From: Microbacterium fluvii
Lineage (GTDB): Bacteria; Actinomycetota; Actinomycetes; Actinomycetales; Microbacteriaceae
Direction of reading: 5' to 3'
NCBI RefSeq assembly: GCF_025515205.1
Contig: NZ_JAOPFX010000001.1
Coordinates: 558,001-622,000 of the forward strand
Length of the DNA: 64,000 nt
A program made the position numbers and the translations under genes. The notes under the pieces were generated by a model that saw nothing but the letters and a program-made list of their open reading frames with translations, was not told where the DNA came from and ran no database searches. Shown here in pieces: positions 37,348 through 46,310 of the stretch (its first letter is position 1; each line of letters begins with the position of its first letter).

Positions 37348-38805
37348 ATGGAGTTCTACGGCGATCAGCCCACCGTCGACCTGACCTATTCCGACGTCTT
37401 CCTCGTGCCGCGGCGCTCGGAGGTGACGAGTCGGCTCGACGTGGACCTCGCCCCCGGCGACGGAACGGGAGCCACCCTTCCGCTGGTCTCGGCCAACATG
37501 AACTCGGTGACCGGTCCGCGACTCGCGGCCACCCTCGCCCGCCGCGGAGGGCTGGGCGTGCTGCCGCAGGACATGCCGCTGCAGGAGCTGGATGCCGCGA
37601 TCCGCTGGGTCAAGGACCAGCCCGTGCCGTGGGACACCCCGCTCGTGCTGCCGCCCGACGCGACGGTCGCCGAGGCGGCGCGGCTGCTGCCGGCCACCGA
37701 AGGCCACGGGATCGTGGTGGGCACCGCATCCGACGGGCGTCTGAAGATCGACGATGTGCTGGGGATCGTGCCGGCGACGCGCCTGGGCACGGCGCTGTCG
37801 GACGCGCGGCTGGGCGACCTCGCCCGCGGACGCACCGCCTCGATCGACGCCGACGACGTCGAGAGCGCACGGCACGCGTTCGACCTCATCGTGGCGACCG
37901 AGGCCGAGACGGTGTGCGTGCTGCATCACGGCTTCGTCGTGGGCACCCTCTCGCGGCGCAGCGCCCTGCGCTCGACGCTCTACCGCCCCGCCGTCGACGC
38001 CGACGGCCGGCTCATCGTCGCCGCCGCGGTCGGCATCAACGGCGACGTGGCGGCCAAGGCGCAGGCTCTCGCCGCCGCCGGCGTCGACGTGCTGGTCGTC
38101 GACACCGCGCACGGTCACCAGGAGGGGATGCTGCGGGCGCTCGCGACGGTGAGCGCGCTCGACCTGGGCATCCCGATCGCGGCGGGCAACATCGTCACCG
38201 CCGACGGCGTGGGCGACCTGGTGGGCGCGGGCGCCACGATCCTCAAGGTCGGCGTCGGCCCCGGCGCGATGTGCACGACCCGCATGATGACCGCCGTCGG
38301 CAGGCCGCAGTTCTCGGCCGTGCTCGAGACAGCCGAGGCTGCGCGAGCCGTCGGAGCCCACGTGTGGGCGGACGGCGGCGTGCGCTACCCCCGCGACGTC
38401 GCGCTGGCGCTGGCGGCGGGTGCGGCATCCGTCATGATCGGCTCGTGGTTCGCCGGCACGATCGAGGCACCGGGACAGCTGCAGGTCGACGGTGCGGGGC
38501 GGGCCTACAAGGAGTCGTGGGGCATGGCCTCCACCAAGGCCGTGCACGAGCGCTTCGGTCGGCTCGACCCGTATGAGCTGGCCCGCAAGGAGCTGTTCGC
38601 CGAGGGGATCTCGTCGTCGAAGATCTACCTCGACCCGCTGCGCCCCGGCGTCGAGGACCTGCTCGACATGATCACCTCGGGCGTGCGCTCGTCGTTCACC
38701 TATGCCGGCGCGGGCACCGTGGCGCAGTTCCACGAGCAGGCGCTCGTGGGCCTGCAGTCGGCCGCGGGCTACGAAGAGGGCAAGGCGCTCCCAGTCAGCT
38801 GGTAG
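37348..38805 (+). CDS. guaB1: GuaB1-type IMP dehydrogenase/GMP reductase family protein
   Basis: A 485-residue TIM-barrel enzyme with a CBS pair inserted at about 95-215 (HGIVVGTASDGRLKIDDVLG). The catalytic loop is GVGPGAMCTTRMMTAVGRPQ, with the nucleophilic Cys of the family. The AMCTTRMMTAVGRPQ loop matches the actinobacterial GuaB1 subfamily rather than the SICTTR loop of true IMP dehydrogenase. The mycobacterial GuaB1 was shown to be a GMP reductase, so purine salvage is the likelier role here, by inference. ATG at 37348 has TAACCT seven bases upstream, suggesting leaderless translation. Confidence 0.9.
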   Translation: MEFYGDQPTVDLTYSDVFLVPRRSEVTSRLDVDLAPGDGTGATLPLVSANMNSVTGPRLAATLARRGGLGVLPQDMPLQELDAAIRWVKDQPVPWDTPLVLPPDATVAEAARLLPATEGHGIVVGTASDGRLKIDDVLGIVPATRLGTALSDARLGDLARGRTASIDADDVESARHAFDLIVATEAETVCVLHHGFVVGTLSRRSALRSTLYRPAVDADGRLIVAAAVGINGDVAAKAQALAAAGVDVLVVDTAHGHQEGMLRALATVSALDLGIPIAAGNIVTADGVGDLVGAGATILKVGVGPGAMCTTRMMTAVGRPQFSAVLETAEAARAVGAHVWADGGVRYPRDVALALAAGAASVMIGSWFAGTIEAPGQLQVDGAGRAYKESWGMASTKAVHERFGRLDPYELARKELFAEGISSSKIYLDPLRPGVEDLLDMITSGVRSSFTYAGAGTVAQFHEQALVGLQSAAGYEEGKALPVSW

Positions 38806-38833
38806 CCGGCGCTGCGCGGTCGAGAGGTTCTCA

Positions 38834-38856
38834 GGGATGCGGCGGCCCGGCATCCC
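38834..38856 (+). terminator. Hairpin after guaB1, possible terminator
   Basis: GGGATGC and GCATCCC form a 7-bp stem with a 9-base loop, 28 bases after the guaB1 stop. Only a weak T-containing stretch follows, so termination may be inefficient. The next promoter box (TAGACT, 38858-38863) starts right after it. Confidence 0.5.
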
Positions 38857-38872
38857 GTAGACTTGCCGGACA

Positions 38873-38938
38873 ATGGACGACCCTCCCAGTAGACCCTCGC
38901 CCCACCGACCCGCCTCCCGTGAAGGGGGTGTTGCGTGA
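38873..38938 (+). CDS. Proline-rich leader peptide before the CNNM transporter gene
   Basis: A 21-codon frame begins ATG at 38873 (MDDPPSRPSPHRPAS...) and ends TGA at 38936-38938, sharing its last A with the transporter ATG (TGATG). TAGACT (38858-38863) nine bases upstream fits a near-leaderless promoter. The peptide has six prolines in its first thirteen residues and two acidic residues directly after Met. This is the composition known to destabilise translating ribosomes at low magnesium, as in the enterobacterial MgtL leader. A strong AAGGGGGTG inside the frame is the ribosome binding site of the transporter. Coding is inferred, not proven. Confidence 0.55.
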   Translation: MDDPPSRPSPHRPASREGGVA

Positions 38939-40263
38939 TGGATTACGTCATGTTGGGCGTGGGGCTTCTGCTCACAGTCGGAACAGGACTGTTCGTCGCG
39001 AGTGAGTTCGCACTCGTCAACCTCGATCGCGCGGATCTCGAGGCGCGTCAGCAGGCAGGCGAGTCCCGCCTGTCGCTGACCATCAGCGCACTGCGGATCA
39101 CCTCGACCCACCTCAGCAGCGCGCAGCTGGGCATCACGCTCACGACGCTGCTCACCGGCTACACGATGGAGCCGGCGATCTCGAACCTGCTGCGGCCCGT
39201 GTTCACGCAGTGGGGGTGGCCCGAGGCGGTCACCGTCACGCTCGCCTCGATCATCGGCGTGGCGATCGCCACGATCTTCTCGATGATCATCGGCGAGCTC
39301 GTGCCCAAGAATTTCGCCCTCGCGATCCCGCGGCAGACGGCCAAGCTCGTGATGCCCTTCCAGGTGGCGTTCACGACGGTGTTCAAGCCGGCGATCGTCG
39401 TGCTCAACGGCAGCGCCAACGCGGTGCTGCGCGCCATGGGCATCGAGCCGAAGGAAGAGCTGTCGGGCGCCCGCACCGCCGAAGAGCTCTCGAGCCTCGT
39501 GCGACGCTCGGCCAGCGCCGGCGTGCTCGAGGAGGACACCGCGACCCTGCTCGACCGCAGCCTCACCTTCGCCAGGCTCACCGCGGCCGACGTCATGACG
39601 CCGCGCCCCAGCATCCACGCCCTCTCGTCCGATGACACGGCAGAAGACGTCGTGCAACTCGCCCGTCGCACCGGCCACAGCCGCTTCCCCGTCTACGGCG
39701 AGTCGATGGACGACATCACCGGCGTCGTGCACCTCAAGGCAGCCATCGGCGTGCCGCGCGATCGCCGCGCCGAGGTTCCTGCCGGGGCGCTGGCCACCGA
39801 ACCGCTGCGTGTGCCCGAGGCCGTTCACCTCGACGCGCTCGTGGCGGAGCTGCGAGGGCGCGGCTACCAGGCCGCCATCGTCGTCGACGAGTACGGCGGC
39901 ACCGCCGGCATCGTGACGCTGGAAGACCTCGTCGAAGAGATCGTCGGCGAGGTGCTCGACGAGCACGATCGCCGCCAGGCCGGCATCGTGCGCACGGCCG
40001 ACTCCCTCGTGCTGCCCGGCGAGCTGCGGCCAGACGAGCTGCGCGATCGCACCGGCATCCGCGTGCCGGAGGGCGATGTCTACGACACCGTCGGCGGGTT
40101 CATCATGAGCGAGCTGGAGCGCATCCCGGTCGTGGGCGACACCGTCGCGATCGACGACGGGATGCTGGAGGTCGTGCGCATGGACGCCCGCCGCGTCGAC
40201 CGCATCCGGTTCGTTCCCACTCCCGTGCCGGCCGATGCCGCCGAGGGGGGTGAGCTGCGATGA
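38938..40263 (+). CDS. CNNM/CorC-family magnesium transport protein (HlyC/CorC type)
   Basis: Membrane protein of 441 residues. A DUF21/CNNM membrane domain (about 1-195) has four hydrophobic segments (first at 4-25) and the conserved [16 protein letters not shown] and [14 protein letters not shown] stretches. A CBS pair follows (about 215-340) and a C-terminal CorC_HlyC domain (about 355-432). The family exports or regulates Mg2+ (MpfA, CorC) and was formerly called hemolysin. ATG at 38938 is seven bases after AAGGGGGTG; GTG at 38935 is possible. The stop overlaps the start of a second CNNM gene, so the two are a coupled pair. Confidence 0.93.
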   Translation: MDYVMLGVGLLLTVGTGLFVASEFALVNLDRADLEARQQAGESRLSLTISALRITSTHLSSAQLGITLTTLLTGYTMEPAISNLLRPVFTQWGWPEAVTVTLASIIGVAIATIFSMIIGELVPKNFALAIPRQTAKLVMPFQVAFTTVFKPAIVVLNGSANAVLRAMGIEPKEELSGARTAEELSSLVRRSASAGVLEEDTATLLDRSLTFARLTAADVMTPRPSIHALSSDDTAEDVVQLARRTGHSRFPVYGESMDDITGVVHLKAAIGVPRDRRAEVPAGALATEPLRVPEAVHLDALVAELRGRGYQAAIVVDEYGGTAGIVTLEDLVEEIVGEVLDEHDRRQAGIVRTADSLVLPGELRPDELRDRTGIRVPEGDVYDTVGGFIMSELERIPVVGDTVAIDDGMLEVVRMDARRVDRIRFVPTPVPADAAEGGELR

Positions 40264-41315
40264 GCGATTGGGCAGGACTCGCGTGGCTGGTCGTACTGCT
40301 GCTTGGCAACGCCTTCTTCGTCGGGGCGGAGTTCGCCGTCATCTCGGCACGCCGCTCGCAGATCGAGCCGCTCGTGGAGAAGGGCGTGCGGTCGGCCAAG
40401 ACGGCCCTGTACGCCATGGAGCACGCCACCCTCATGCTGGCGACCAGCCAGCTCGGCATCACGATCTGCTCGCTGCTGATCCTGAACGTCTCTGAGCCGG
40501 CGATCCACCACCTGCTGGCGGTGCCGCTGGGTCTCACGGCGCTCAGCGAGGGTGTCGTCGACACCGTCGCGTTCGTCATCACGCTGCTGCTGGTGTCGTA
40601 TCTGCACGTCGTGTTCGGCGAGATGGTGCCCAAGAACCTCGCGTTCTCGCTTCCCGACCGCGCCGTGCTCATGCTCGCGACGCCGCTTGTGTGGGTCTCG
40701 AAGCTCTTCCATCCCGTGATCGTCACGCTCAACTGGATCGCCAACCACATCGTGCGGCTGTTCCGGGTCGAGCCGAAGGACGAGGCCGCCTCGACCTTCA
40801 CGCTCGAGGAGGTCGCCACGATCGTGAACCAGTCGCGCATCGAGGGCGTCCTCGACGACGCGGCAGGCACGGTCGCCGCAGCGGTCGAGTTCACCGACAA
40901 GAAGGCCGCCGACATCGCGGTGCCGCTCGCCTCGCTCGTGACGCTGCCGACCTCGACGACCCCCGACGAGATCGAACGCGCCGTCGCCCAGCACGGGTTC
41001 TCGCGCTATGTGATCGTGGATGCCGCCGCCACCCCGGTCGGCTACGTGCACTTGAAGGACGTGCTGCGCGCGGCCGAAGGCCCGACGGCGTCGGCCGACG
41101 TCGCCCGGCCGATCCCGCCCAAGCGCATCCACCACATGGTGCCGGTCACCGAGGGGACCGACCTCGAGGATGCGCTCGCGCTCATGCGTCGCACGGGGCG
41201 ACACCTCGCCCAGGTCCGCGATCCGCAGGGCCGGGTCACCGGCGTGCTCTTCCTCGAGGACATCATCGAGGAGCTCATCGGCGAGATCGAAGACGCCACG
41301 CGGCGCGCGCGCTGA
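40260..41315 (+). CDS. Second CNNM-family membrane protein
   Basis: 351 residues, similar in the membrane domain (GAEFAVISARRSQIEPL, LATSQLGITICSLL) and the CBS pair (about 200-345) to the preceding gene but lacking its CorC_HlyC C-terminal domain. Actinobacteria often carry such tandem long and short CNNM proteins, which probably act together in Mg2+ or Co2+ homeostasis. Starts by ATGA overlap with the first gene. It is followed by a long perfect hairpin that ends the unit. Confidence 0.92.
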   Translation: MSDWAGLAWLVVLLLGNAFFVGAEFAVISARRSQIEPLVEKGVRSAKTALYAMEHATLMLATSQLGITICSLLILNVSEPAIHHLLAVPLGLTALSEGVVDTVAFVITLLLVSYLHVVFGEMVPKNLAFSLPDRAVLMLATPLVWVSKLFHPVIVTLNWIANHIVRLFRVEPKDEAASTFTLEEVATIVNQSRIEGVLDDAAGTVAAAVEFTDKKAADIAVPLASLVTLPTSTTPDEIERAVAQHGFSRYVIVDAAATPVGYVHLKDVLRAAEGPTASADVARPIPPKRIHHMVPVTEGTDLEDALALMRRTGRHLAQVRDPQGRVTGVLFLEDIIEELIGEIEDATRRAR

Positions 41316-41346
41316 CCGCGCCGCGGGCGACAGCATCCGCCGTCGT

Positions 41347-41426
41347 CGCCGATTCAGGTGACTCGGCTGAGGCAGGACGTTTCGGATGCCGAACGTCCTG
41401 CCTCGGCGAGAGCTCCTGAATCGGCG
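41347..41426. terminator. Nested hairpin between convergent CNNM and old-yellow-enzyme genes
   Basis: Outer arms CGCCGATTCAGG (41347-41358) and CCTGAATCGGCG (41415-41426) are exact complements. Inner arms GAGGCAGGACGTT (41369-41381) and AACGTCCTGCCTC (41392-41404) are exact complements too, around a 10-base loop. There is no U tract. It may act as a bidirectional terminator; the nested layout matches other intergenic elements in this window. Confidence 0.7.
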
Positions 41427-41470
41427 CCGGGGCTCGGCCGTGCCGGCCCAGGGCTCGGCGCCGCCGGGGC

Positions 41471-42541
41471 TCAGCCGCGACGGCGGGCGCGCACGTACTG
41501 CGGCGGCCAGTAGTCGAGCTCGACTCCGAGCTCGACCGAGGCGCGCAGGGCGTAGTGCGGGTCGCGCAGCCACTCGCGGCCTGACATGACGGCATCCGCG
41601 TCGCCGGCCTGCAGCACCTGCTCGGCCTGCGCGCCCGTGTCGATGAGGCCGACGGCGTTGACCGGCACCCCGGCCTCGCGGCGCACGCGGGCCGCCAGCC
41701 CCACCTGGTAGCCGGGCTCGGGCACGATGTGCTGATGGGCGACCAGGCCGCCGCTGGAGATGTCGAAGAAGTCGGCGCCGTGCTCTGCGGCCCAGCGGGC
41801 CACCTCGATCGTGTCGTCGACGCTCCAGCCGCCGTCTGCCCAATCGGTGCCGGAGAACCGCACGAACAGCGGCGCGGAGGGCGCGACCTCTCGGACTGCG
41901 TCGATCACGCGCAGCAGCAGCCGCGCGCGGTTCTCGAGGGATCCGCCGTACGCGTCGGTGCGCAGATTCGACAGCGGCGAGAGGAACTCGTGCAGCAGGT
42001 AGCCGTGCGCCGCGTGCACCTCGAGCACGACGAAGCCGGCCTCCAGCGCCCGTCGCGCGGCGGCGGCGAAGTCGGCGACGACCTTGTCGATGCCCTCGAG
42101 ATCGAGCTCGTGCGGCACCGCGTAGCCCTCGTACGCGACCGCGGAGGGGCCGACGGCCTCCCAGCCGCCCTCCGCGGCGGGCACCGAGCCCCGGCCCGCC
42201 GCGAACGGCGAGTAGGTCGACGCCTTTCGACCCGCGTGCGCGAGCTGCACCGCGGGCACGGCACCGCGCGAGGCGATCGCCGCGACGATCGGGGCCCACG
42301 CGTCGCGGTGCGCGTCGGTGTAGAGGCCGACGTCGTCGGGCGAGATGCGGCCCTCGGCCGACACGGCGGCAGCCTCGGCCATCACGAGTCCCGCACCGCC
42401 GTTCGCGAACTGCGCGAGGTGGGTGTGGTGCCACTCGTTCGGCACGCCGTCGACGGCGCTGTACTGGCACATGGGCGAGACCCACAGCCGGTTGCGCATC
42501 GTGACGTCGCGGACGGTGAAGGGCGAGAACAGCAGGCTCAT
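41471..42541 (-). CDS. Old yellow enzyme (NADH:flavin oxidoreductase, YqjM/NamA-like)
   Basis: FMN-dependent ene-reductase of 356 residues reducing activated C=C bonds with NAD(P)H. It has the thermophilic-like OYE class features: SPMCQYSAVDG with the flavin-contacting Cys, VQLAHAGRKAS, the substrate-binding EVHAAHGYLLHEFLSPLSN block and the SLENRARLLL stretch. The physiological substrate is not known. ATG at 42541 has GGAAAGG five bases upstream. It is divergent from nnrD with 38 bases between starts. Confidence 0.94.
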   Translation of the reverse strand: MSLLFSPFTVRDVTMRNRLWVSPMCQYSAVDGVPNEWHHTHLAQFANGGAGLVMAEAAAVSAEGRISPDDVGLYTDAHRDAWAPIVAAIASRGAVPAVQLAHAGRKASTYSPFAAGRGSVPAAEGGWEAVGPSAVAYEGYAVPHELDLEGIDKVVADFAAAARRALEAGFVVLEVHAAHGYLLHEFLSPLSNLRTDAYGGSLENRARLLLRVIDAVREVAPSAPLFVRFSGTDWADGGWSVDDTIEVARWAAEHGADFFDISSGGLVAHQHIVPEPGYQVGLAARVRREAGVPVNAVGLIDTGAQAEQVLQAGDADAVMSGREWLRDPHYALRASVELGVELDYWPPQYVRARRRG

Positions 42542-42579
42542 CAAGGCCTTTCCGAGGGGTCGAAGGTATCGTGGCGCCC

Positions 42580-43428
42580 ATGGATGCGGGCCCGTGGAGC
42601 GACACCGACACGGCCGCGCTCCTGCGGGTGCCAACGGCATCGGATGACAAGTATTCCCGAGGCGTCGTCGGCATGCGCACCGGCTCGGTGCGCTACCCGG
42701 GCGCCGCGGTGCTCGGAGTCGAGGCCGCCTGGCGCGCCGGTGCGGGCATGGTGCGCTACCTCGGCCCCGCCCGCGCGGCCGATCTCGTGCTGCAGCGCCG
42801 CCCCGAGACGGTGGCCGCCGACGGCCGGGTGCAGGCGTGGGTCATCGGCTCGGGCACCGACCAGGAAGACCGCGCCGACGCCGAGGCCGAAACGCTGAGG
42901 CGCATTCTCGACGGCGACGTCCCCGTCGTCGTCGATGCGGGCGCCCTCGACCTCGCCATCGGGGCCCGCGCCCCGTTGATCGTGACGCCCCATGCGGGCG
43001 AGCACGCCCGGCTGCGTGCGTCGCTGGGGCTGGATGCATCCGCATCCGCCTCCGACGACGCCCGAGAGCGGGCGGCACTCGAGACGGCGGCGGCGCTCGG
43101 TGCGACCGTGCTGCTCAAGGGCTTCACCACGATCGTGGCCGACGCCTCGGGCTGGGCGGTGCGGGTGCGCGCCGCGACTCCGTGGCTGGCGACGGCGGGC
43201 GCGGGTGACGTGCTCGCCGGCATCGTCGGAGCCCTCGTGGCCGGACGACGCGATGCCGACGCGCCGCTCGGGCCGTCGGCTGCCGCCGCGGCGTGGCTGC
43301 ACGGTCAGGCGGCGGTGGTGGCGGCATCCGCTCGTGGGCCGCTGGGCGGACCGATCGCCGCCCTCGAGGTGGCCGAGGCGCTGCCCACCGTGATCGCGCG
43401 GACCGTGGCCGGCGACCTGCGAGGATAG
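42580..43428 (+). CDS. nnrD: ADP/ATP-dependent NAD(P)H-hydrate dehydratase
   Basis: Repairs hydrated NAD(P)H by dehydration at the cost of ADP or ATP. The 282-residue single-domain form (YjeF_C, no epimerase domain) has KYSRGVVGMRTGS near the N-terminus, the VVDAGALDLA and TPHAGEHARL segments and the ATPWLATAGAGDVLAGIVGAL phosphate-binding/catalytic block. ATG at 42580 is preferred because TATCGT lies seven bases before it (leaderless pattern); GTG at 42571 is an alternative. The next gene starts five bases after the stop. Confidence 0.93.
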   Translation: MDAGPWSDTDTAALLRVPTASDDKYSRGVVGMRTGSVRYPGAAVLGVEAAWRAGAGMVRYLGPARAADLVLQRRPETVAADGRVQAWVIGSGTDQEDRADAEAETLRRILDGDVPVVVDAGALDLAIGARAPLIVTPHAGEHARLRASLGLDASASASDDARERAALETAAALGATVLLKGFTTIVADASGWAVRVRAATPWLATAGAGDVLAGIVGALVAGRRDADAPLGPSAAAAAWLHGQAAVVAASARGPLGGPIAALEVAEALPTVIARTVAGDLRG

Positions 43429-43432
43429 GGAC

Positions 43433-44647
43433 GTGTCGAGGCGGGGTGCTCTGTGGGTCGCGTTCGCGATCGTGCACGTCGTCGTCGCGGTGCTGGGCTT
43501 CGTCGGCCCGAATCTCCCGATGGGCGACGTCACGAACGTCTACGACCCCTGGTCGCAGTGGGCCGTCGACGGCATCGCGATCGTCGGCATCGACCAGCCC
43601 TGGGTGTATCCGCAGCTCGCGTTGATCCCGATGGTGCTCGCTCGCGCTCTCGACGGGATCGCGGGATACGAGCTGGCCTGGGCGATCCTCGTGACGGCAT
43701 GCAACGCACTCGGCTTCTGGATGCTGCTGGGCAGAGCCCGCTCGCGCGGACGCGTGACGGCGGCCTGGTTCTGGCTGGCCTACACGCTGCTGCTGGGCTC
43801 GATCGCGATGTACCGGATCGATGCGATCACGATCCCGCTGGCGATCGCCGGATGCCTGTGGCTGGCGGGGCGCCCGATGGTCGGCTCGGCGCTGCTGGCC
43901 GTCGCGACCTGGATCAAGGTGTGGCCCGCGGCGCTGCTGGCGGCCGCGTTCATCGCGCTGCGGCGGCGGTGGAGGGTGGCACTCGGCGCCGTGCTGGTGT
44001 CGGCGGTGACCCTCGGGGCGATCGTCGCCGCCGGCGGCGCGGCCAACGCCTTCGGATTCGTCGGCGATCAGACCGGGCGCGGGCTGCAGCTGGAGGCGCC
44101 CGTCAGCATGCTCTACGTGTGGCAGGCGGCCGCCGGGGTGCCCGGCTCGTTCGTCTACTACGACCAGGACATGCTCACCTACCAGGTGGCCGGCCCCCAG
44201 GTCGACGTCGTCATCGCGGTGATGACCCCACTGCTGGCGATCGCGATGCTCGCCGTCGCCGCCCTCGGCGCCTACCGCTCCTGGCAGGGGGCGAGCTACG
44301 CGCGGCTGTTTCCCTCGCTCGCGCTGGCGTTCGTGCTCACCTTCATCGTCTTCAACAAGGTCGGCTCGCCGCAGTACATGACCTGGATCGTCGTGCCGCT
44401 GGTGATGGGGCTGGTCATCGATCGCCGACGCTGGCGGCGCCCCGCCCTGTTCGCGCTCGCGATCGCGGCGACGACGCAGGTCGTCTACCCGTTCCTGTAC
44501 CTCGAGCTGCTGATGGTGCGGCCGCTCGCCGTCGCCGCGCTCACGCTGCGCAACGCGCTCGTGGTCGCCTTCCTCGTGCTCGTGATCGTGGATCTCGTGC
44601 GGATGCCGGTGCGTCGCCGCATCCCCGCCGTCGCTCCGTCCGTCTGA
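43433..44647 (+). CDS. DUF2029/GT87-like membrane glycosyltransferase
   Basis: Polytopic membrane protein of 404 residues with about ten hydrophobic segments. The first extracellular loop has the acidic GDVTNVYDPWSQWAVDG pattern like the catalytic Asp loop of GT-C enzymes, followed by GIDQPWVYPQLALIP. The VATWIKVWPAALL block is typical of the GT87/DUF2029 family (polyprenol-phosphate-mannose alpha-mannosyltransferases such as PimE). Donor and acceptor are unknown. GTG start at 43433, probably leaderless or coupled to nnrD. Confidence 0.82.
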   Translation: MSRRGALWVAFAIVHVVVAVLGFVGPNLPMGDVTNVYDPWSQWAVDGIAIVGIDQPWVYPQLALIPMVLARALDGIAGYELAWAILVTACNALGFWMLLGRARSRGRVTAAWFWLAYTLLLGSIAMYRIDAITIPLAIAGCLWLAGRPMVGSALLAVATWIKVWPAALLAAAFIALRRRWRVALGAVLVSAVTLGAIVAAGGAANAFGFVGDQTGRGLQLEAPVSMLYVWQAAAGVPGSFVYYDQDMLTYQVAGPQVDVVIAVMTPLLAIAMLAVAALGAYRSWQGASYARLFPSLALAFVLTFIVFNKVGSPQYMTWIVVPLVMGLVIDRRRWRRPALFALAIAATTQVVYPFLYLELLMVRPLAVAALTLRNALVVAFLVLVIVDLVRMPVRRRIPAVAPSV

Positions 44648-44662
44648 CCCAGGGAGGTCACC

Positions 44663-44980
44663 ATGCTCATCGCCTTCTCCGTCGCCCCGAGCGGCACCGG
44701 CCGCTCCGACGGCTCGGTGCACGACGCCGTCGCCGCGGCCGTGCGCATCGTGCGCGAATCGGGGCTGCCGCACCGCACGAGCTCGATGTTCACCGAACTC
44801 GAGGGGGAGTGGGACGAGGTCTTCGACGTCGTCAAGCGCGCCACCGAGGCGGTGCTGCCGTTCGGGTCGCGCGTGTCGCTCGTGCTCAAGGCCGACATCC
44901 GTCCAGGACACGTCGGCGAGCTCGACGGCAAGATCGAGCGCCTCGAGCGCGCACTCGCCGAGACCGACGACGAAGACTGA
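44663..44980 (+). CDS. Thiamine-binding family protein (MTH1187/YqgV type)
   Basis: A 105-residue protein of the ferredoxin-like thiamine-binding family. Typical elements are MLIAFSVAPSGTG at the N-terminus, AVAAAVRIVRESGLPHRTSSMFTELEGEWDEV in the middle (as two halves around residue 35) and SLVLKADIRPGH. GGGAGG lies close upstream of ATG. No TPP riboswitch is seen, so a role in thiamine or hydroxymethylpyrimidine handling rests on family only. Confidence 0.9.
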   Translation: MLIAFSVAPSGTGRSDGSVHDAVAAAVRIVRESGLPHRTSSMFTELEGEWDEVFDVVKRATEAVLPFGSRVSLVLKADIRPGHVGELDGKIERLERALAETDDED

Positions 44981-45028
44981 GGCCGAAACGATTCGACAGG
45001 GCCCCGCGTCTGCCGGTACTCTGACGCG

Positions 45029-46276
45029 ATGACCTCCTCGAACCTCTCGAGGGGTGCGGCGATGTGGGCGCTCCTCTCGCTCGCCGTCGGCAGCTTCGGC
45101 ATCGGCATGACCGAGTTCGTCGTGATGGGGCTGCTGCCCCAGATCGCCGCCGACCTCGCCCCGTCGGCGTGGGCCGCGAACCCCGAAGACGCCATCGCCC
45201 AGGCCGGCTGGCTGATCAGCCTCTACGCGCTCGGCGTCGTCATCGGCGCGCCGACGATCGCCGGGTCGGTCGCGCGGTTCCCGCGGCACCGCGTGATGGT
45301 CTGCCTCGCCGCAGCCCTCACCCTCTTCAACGCGCTCACGGTGCTGGCCCCCACCTTCGAGCTGGTCGCGGTGTCGCGGCTGCTGGCCGGGCTGCCGCAC
45401 GGCGCCTACTTCGGCATCGGCGCGCTCGTGGCCGCCGATGTGCTCGGCCCTGGGAAGCGCGCCAAGGGTGTCGCCTTCGTGCTCATGGGCCTCACGATCG
45501 CGAACGTCGTCGGGGTGCCGCTGGGCACCTACCTCGGTCAGCAGGCGGGGTGGCGCGTGGCGTTCGGCGTCGTGGCGGCGATCTTCGCGCTGGCCACGGT
45601 CATGATCGCGGTGTTCGTGCCCGATCATCCAGGCCAGCCCGGCCGCACGCTGCGTGCCGAGCTGGGCGTCTTCCGCGTCGGCCAGGTGTGGTTCGCCCTC
45701 GGCATCGGCGCGATCGGCTTCGGCGGGTTCTTCGCGGTCTACAGCTACGTCGCGCCCATGATCACCGAGGTCGCCGGCTCTCCCGAGTGGGCGGTGCCCA
45801 TCGTGCTCGTCGTCATGGGGCTGGGCATGACCTTCGGCAACCTCGCCGGCGGCCACTTCGCCGACCGCGACGTGCCGCGCACGCTCGTGTTCGGCCACCT
45901 CGCGCTCGCGGCGGTGCTGGTGGCGCTCGCCCTCACCGCCCAGGCGATCGTCGCGATCGCCGTGTTCGCCTTCGCGGTCGGGTTCGTCTCGGCGATGCTC
46001 AGCCCCACCATCCAGACCCGCCTCATGGACGTGGCCGGCGACAACCAGTCGATCGCCGCCGCCCTCAACCACTCGGCGCTGAACCTCGGCAACTCGCTCG
46101 GCGCGTTCCTGGGCGGCGTCGTCATCGCGGCGGGCTTCGGTTTCGTCGCTCCGGTCTGGGTGGGCGTCTGCCTCGCGCTCGGCGGCCTCGCGCTGACGCT
46201 TGCGAGCCTCGGCGTCCAGCGGCGCAGCGAGCGGGGCGCGGTCGAGCAGCGGTCGACCGTCGCGGTTTCGCGCTAG
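45029..46276 (+). CDS. MFS transporter (AraJ/YdhP-like drug or sugar exporter)
   Basis: The 415-residue major facilitator has twelve predicted hydrophobic segments. Family marks are GSFGIGMTEFVVMGLLPQIA in helix 1 (the DHA1 AraJ/CynX-like 'FxxGxxEF' pattern), RLLAGLPHGAYFGIG in helix 4 and ALNHSALNLGNSLGAFLGG in the second half. It is probably a proton-driven exporter of small molecules. TACTCT sits six bases before the ATG and no ribosome binding site is present. It converges on metX across a 323-base repeat-filled gap. Confidence 0.93.
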   Translation: MTSSNLSRGAAMWALLSLAVGSFGIGMTEFVVMGLLPQIAADLAPSAWAANPEDAIAQAGWLISLYALGVVIGAPTIAGSVARFPRHRVMVCLAAALTLFNALTVLAPTFELVAVSRLLAGLPHGAYFGIGALVAADVLGPGKRAKGVAFVLMGLTIANVVGVPLGTYLGQQAGWRVAFGVVAAIFALATVMIAVFVPDHPGQPGRTLRAELGVFRVGQVWFALGIGAIGFGGFFAVYSYVAPMITEVAGSPEWAVPIVLVVMGLGMTFGNLAGGHFADRDVPRTLVFGHLALAAVLVALALTAQAIVAIAVFAFAVGFVSAMLSPTIQTRLMDVAGDNQSIAAALNHSALNLGNSLGAFLGGVVIAAGFGFVAPVWVGVCLALGGLALTLASLGVQRRSERGAVEQRSTVAVSR

Positions 46277-46310
46277 CATCCGTCGGATTCTTCGGCCTCG
46301 GCGGCCCGCC

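Noticed and set aside
33472..39966. Open frame on the minus strand that extends kgd upstream to more than 2100 codons
   Set aside because: The part upstream of 37176 is antisense to guaB1 and the CNNM gene, is His/Arg/Asp-rich as GC-rich antisense frames are, and the conserved Kgd start is at 37176.
43124..46279. Minus-strand frame of more than 1000 codons
   Set aside because: Antisense to nnrD, GT87-like and MFS genes; highly charged low-complexity translation.
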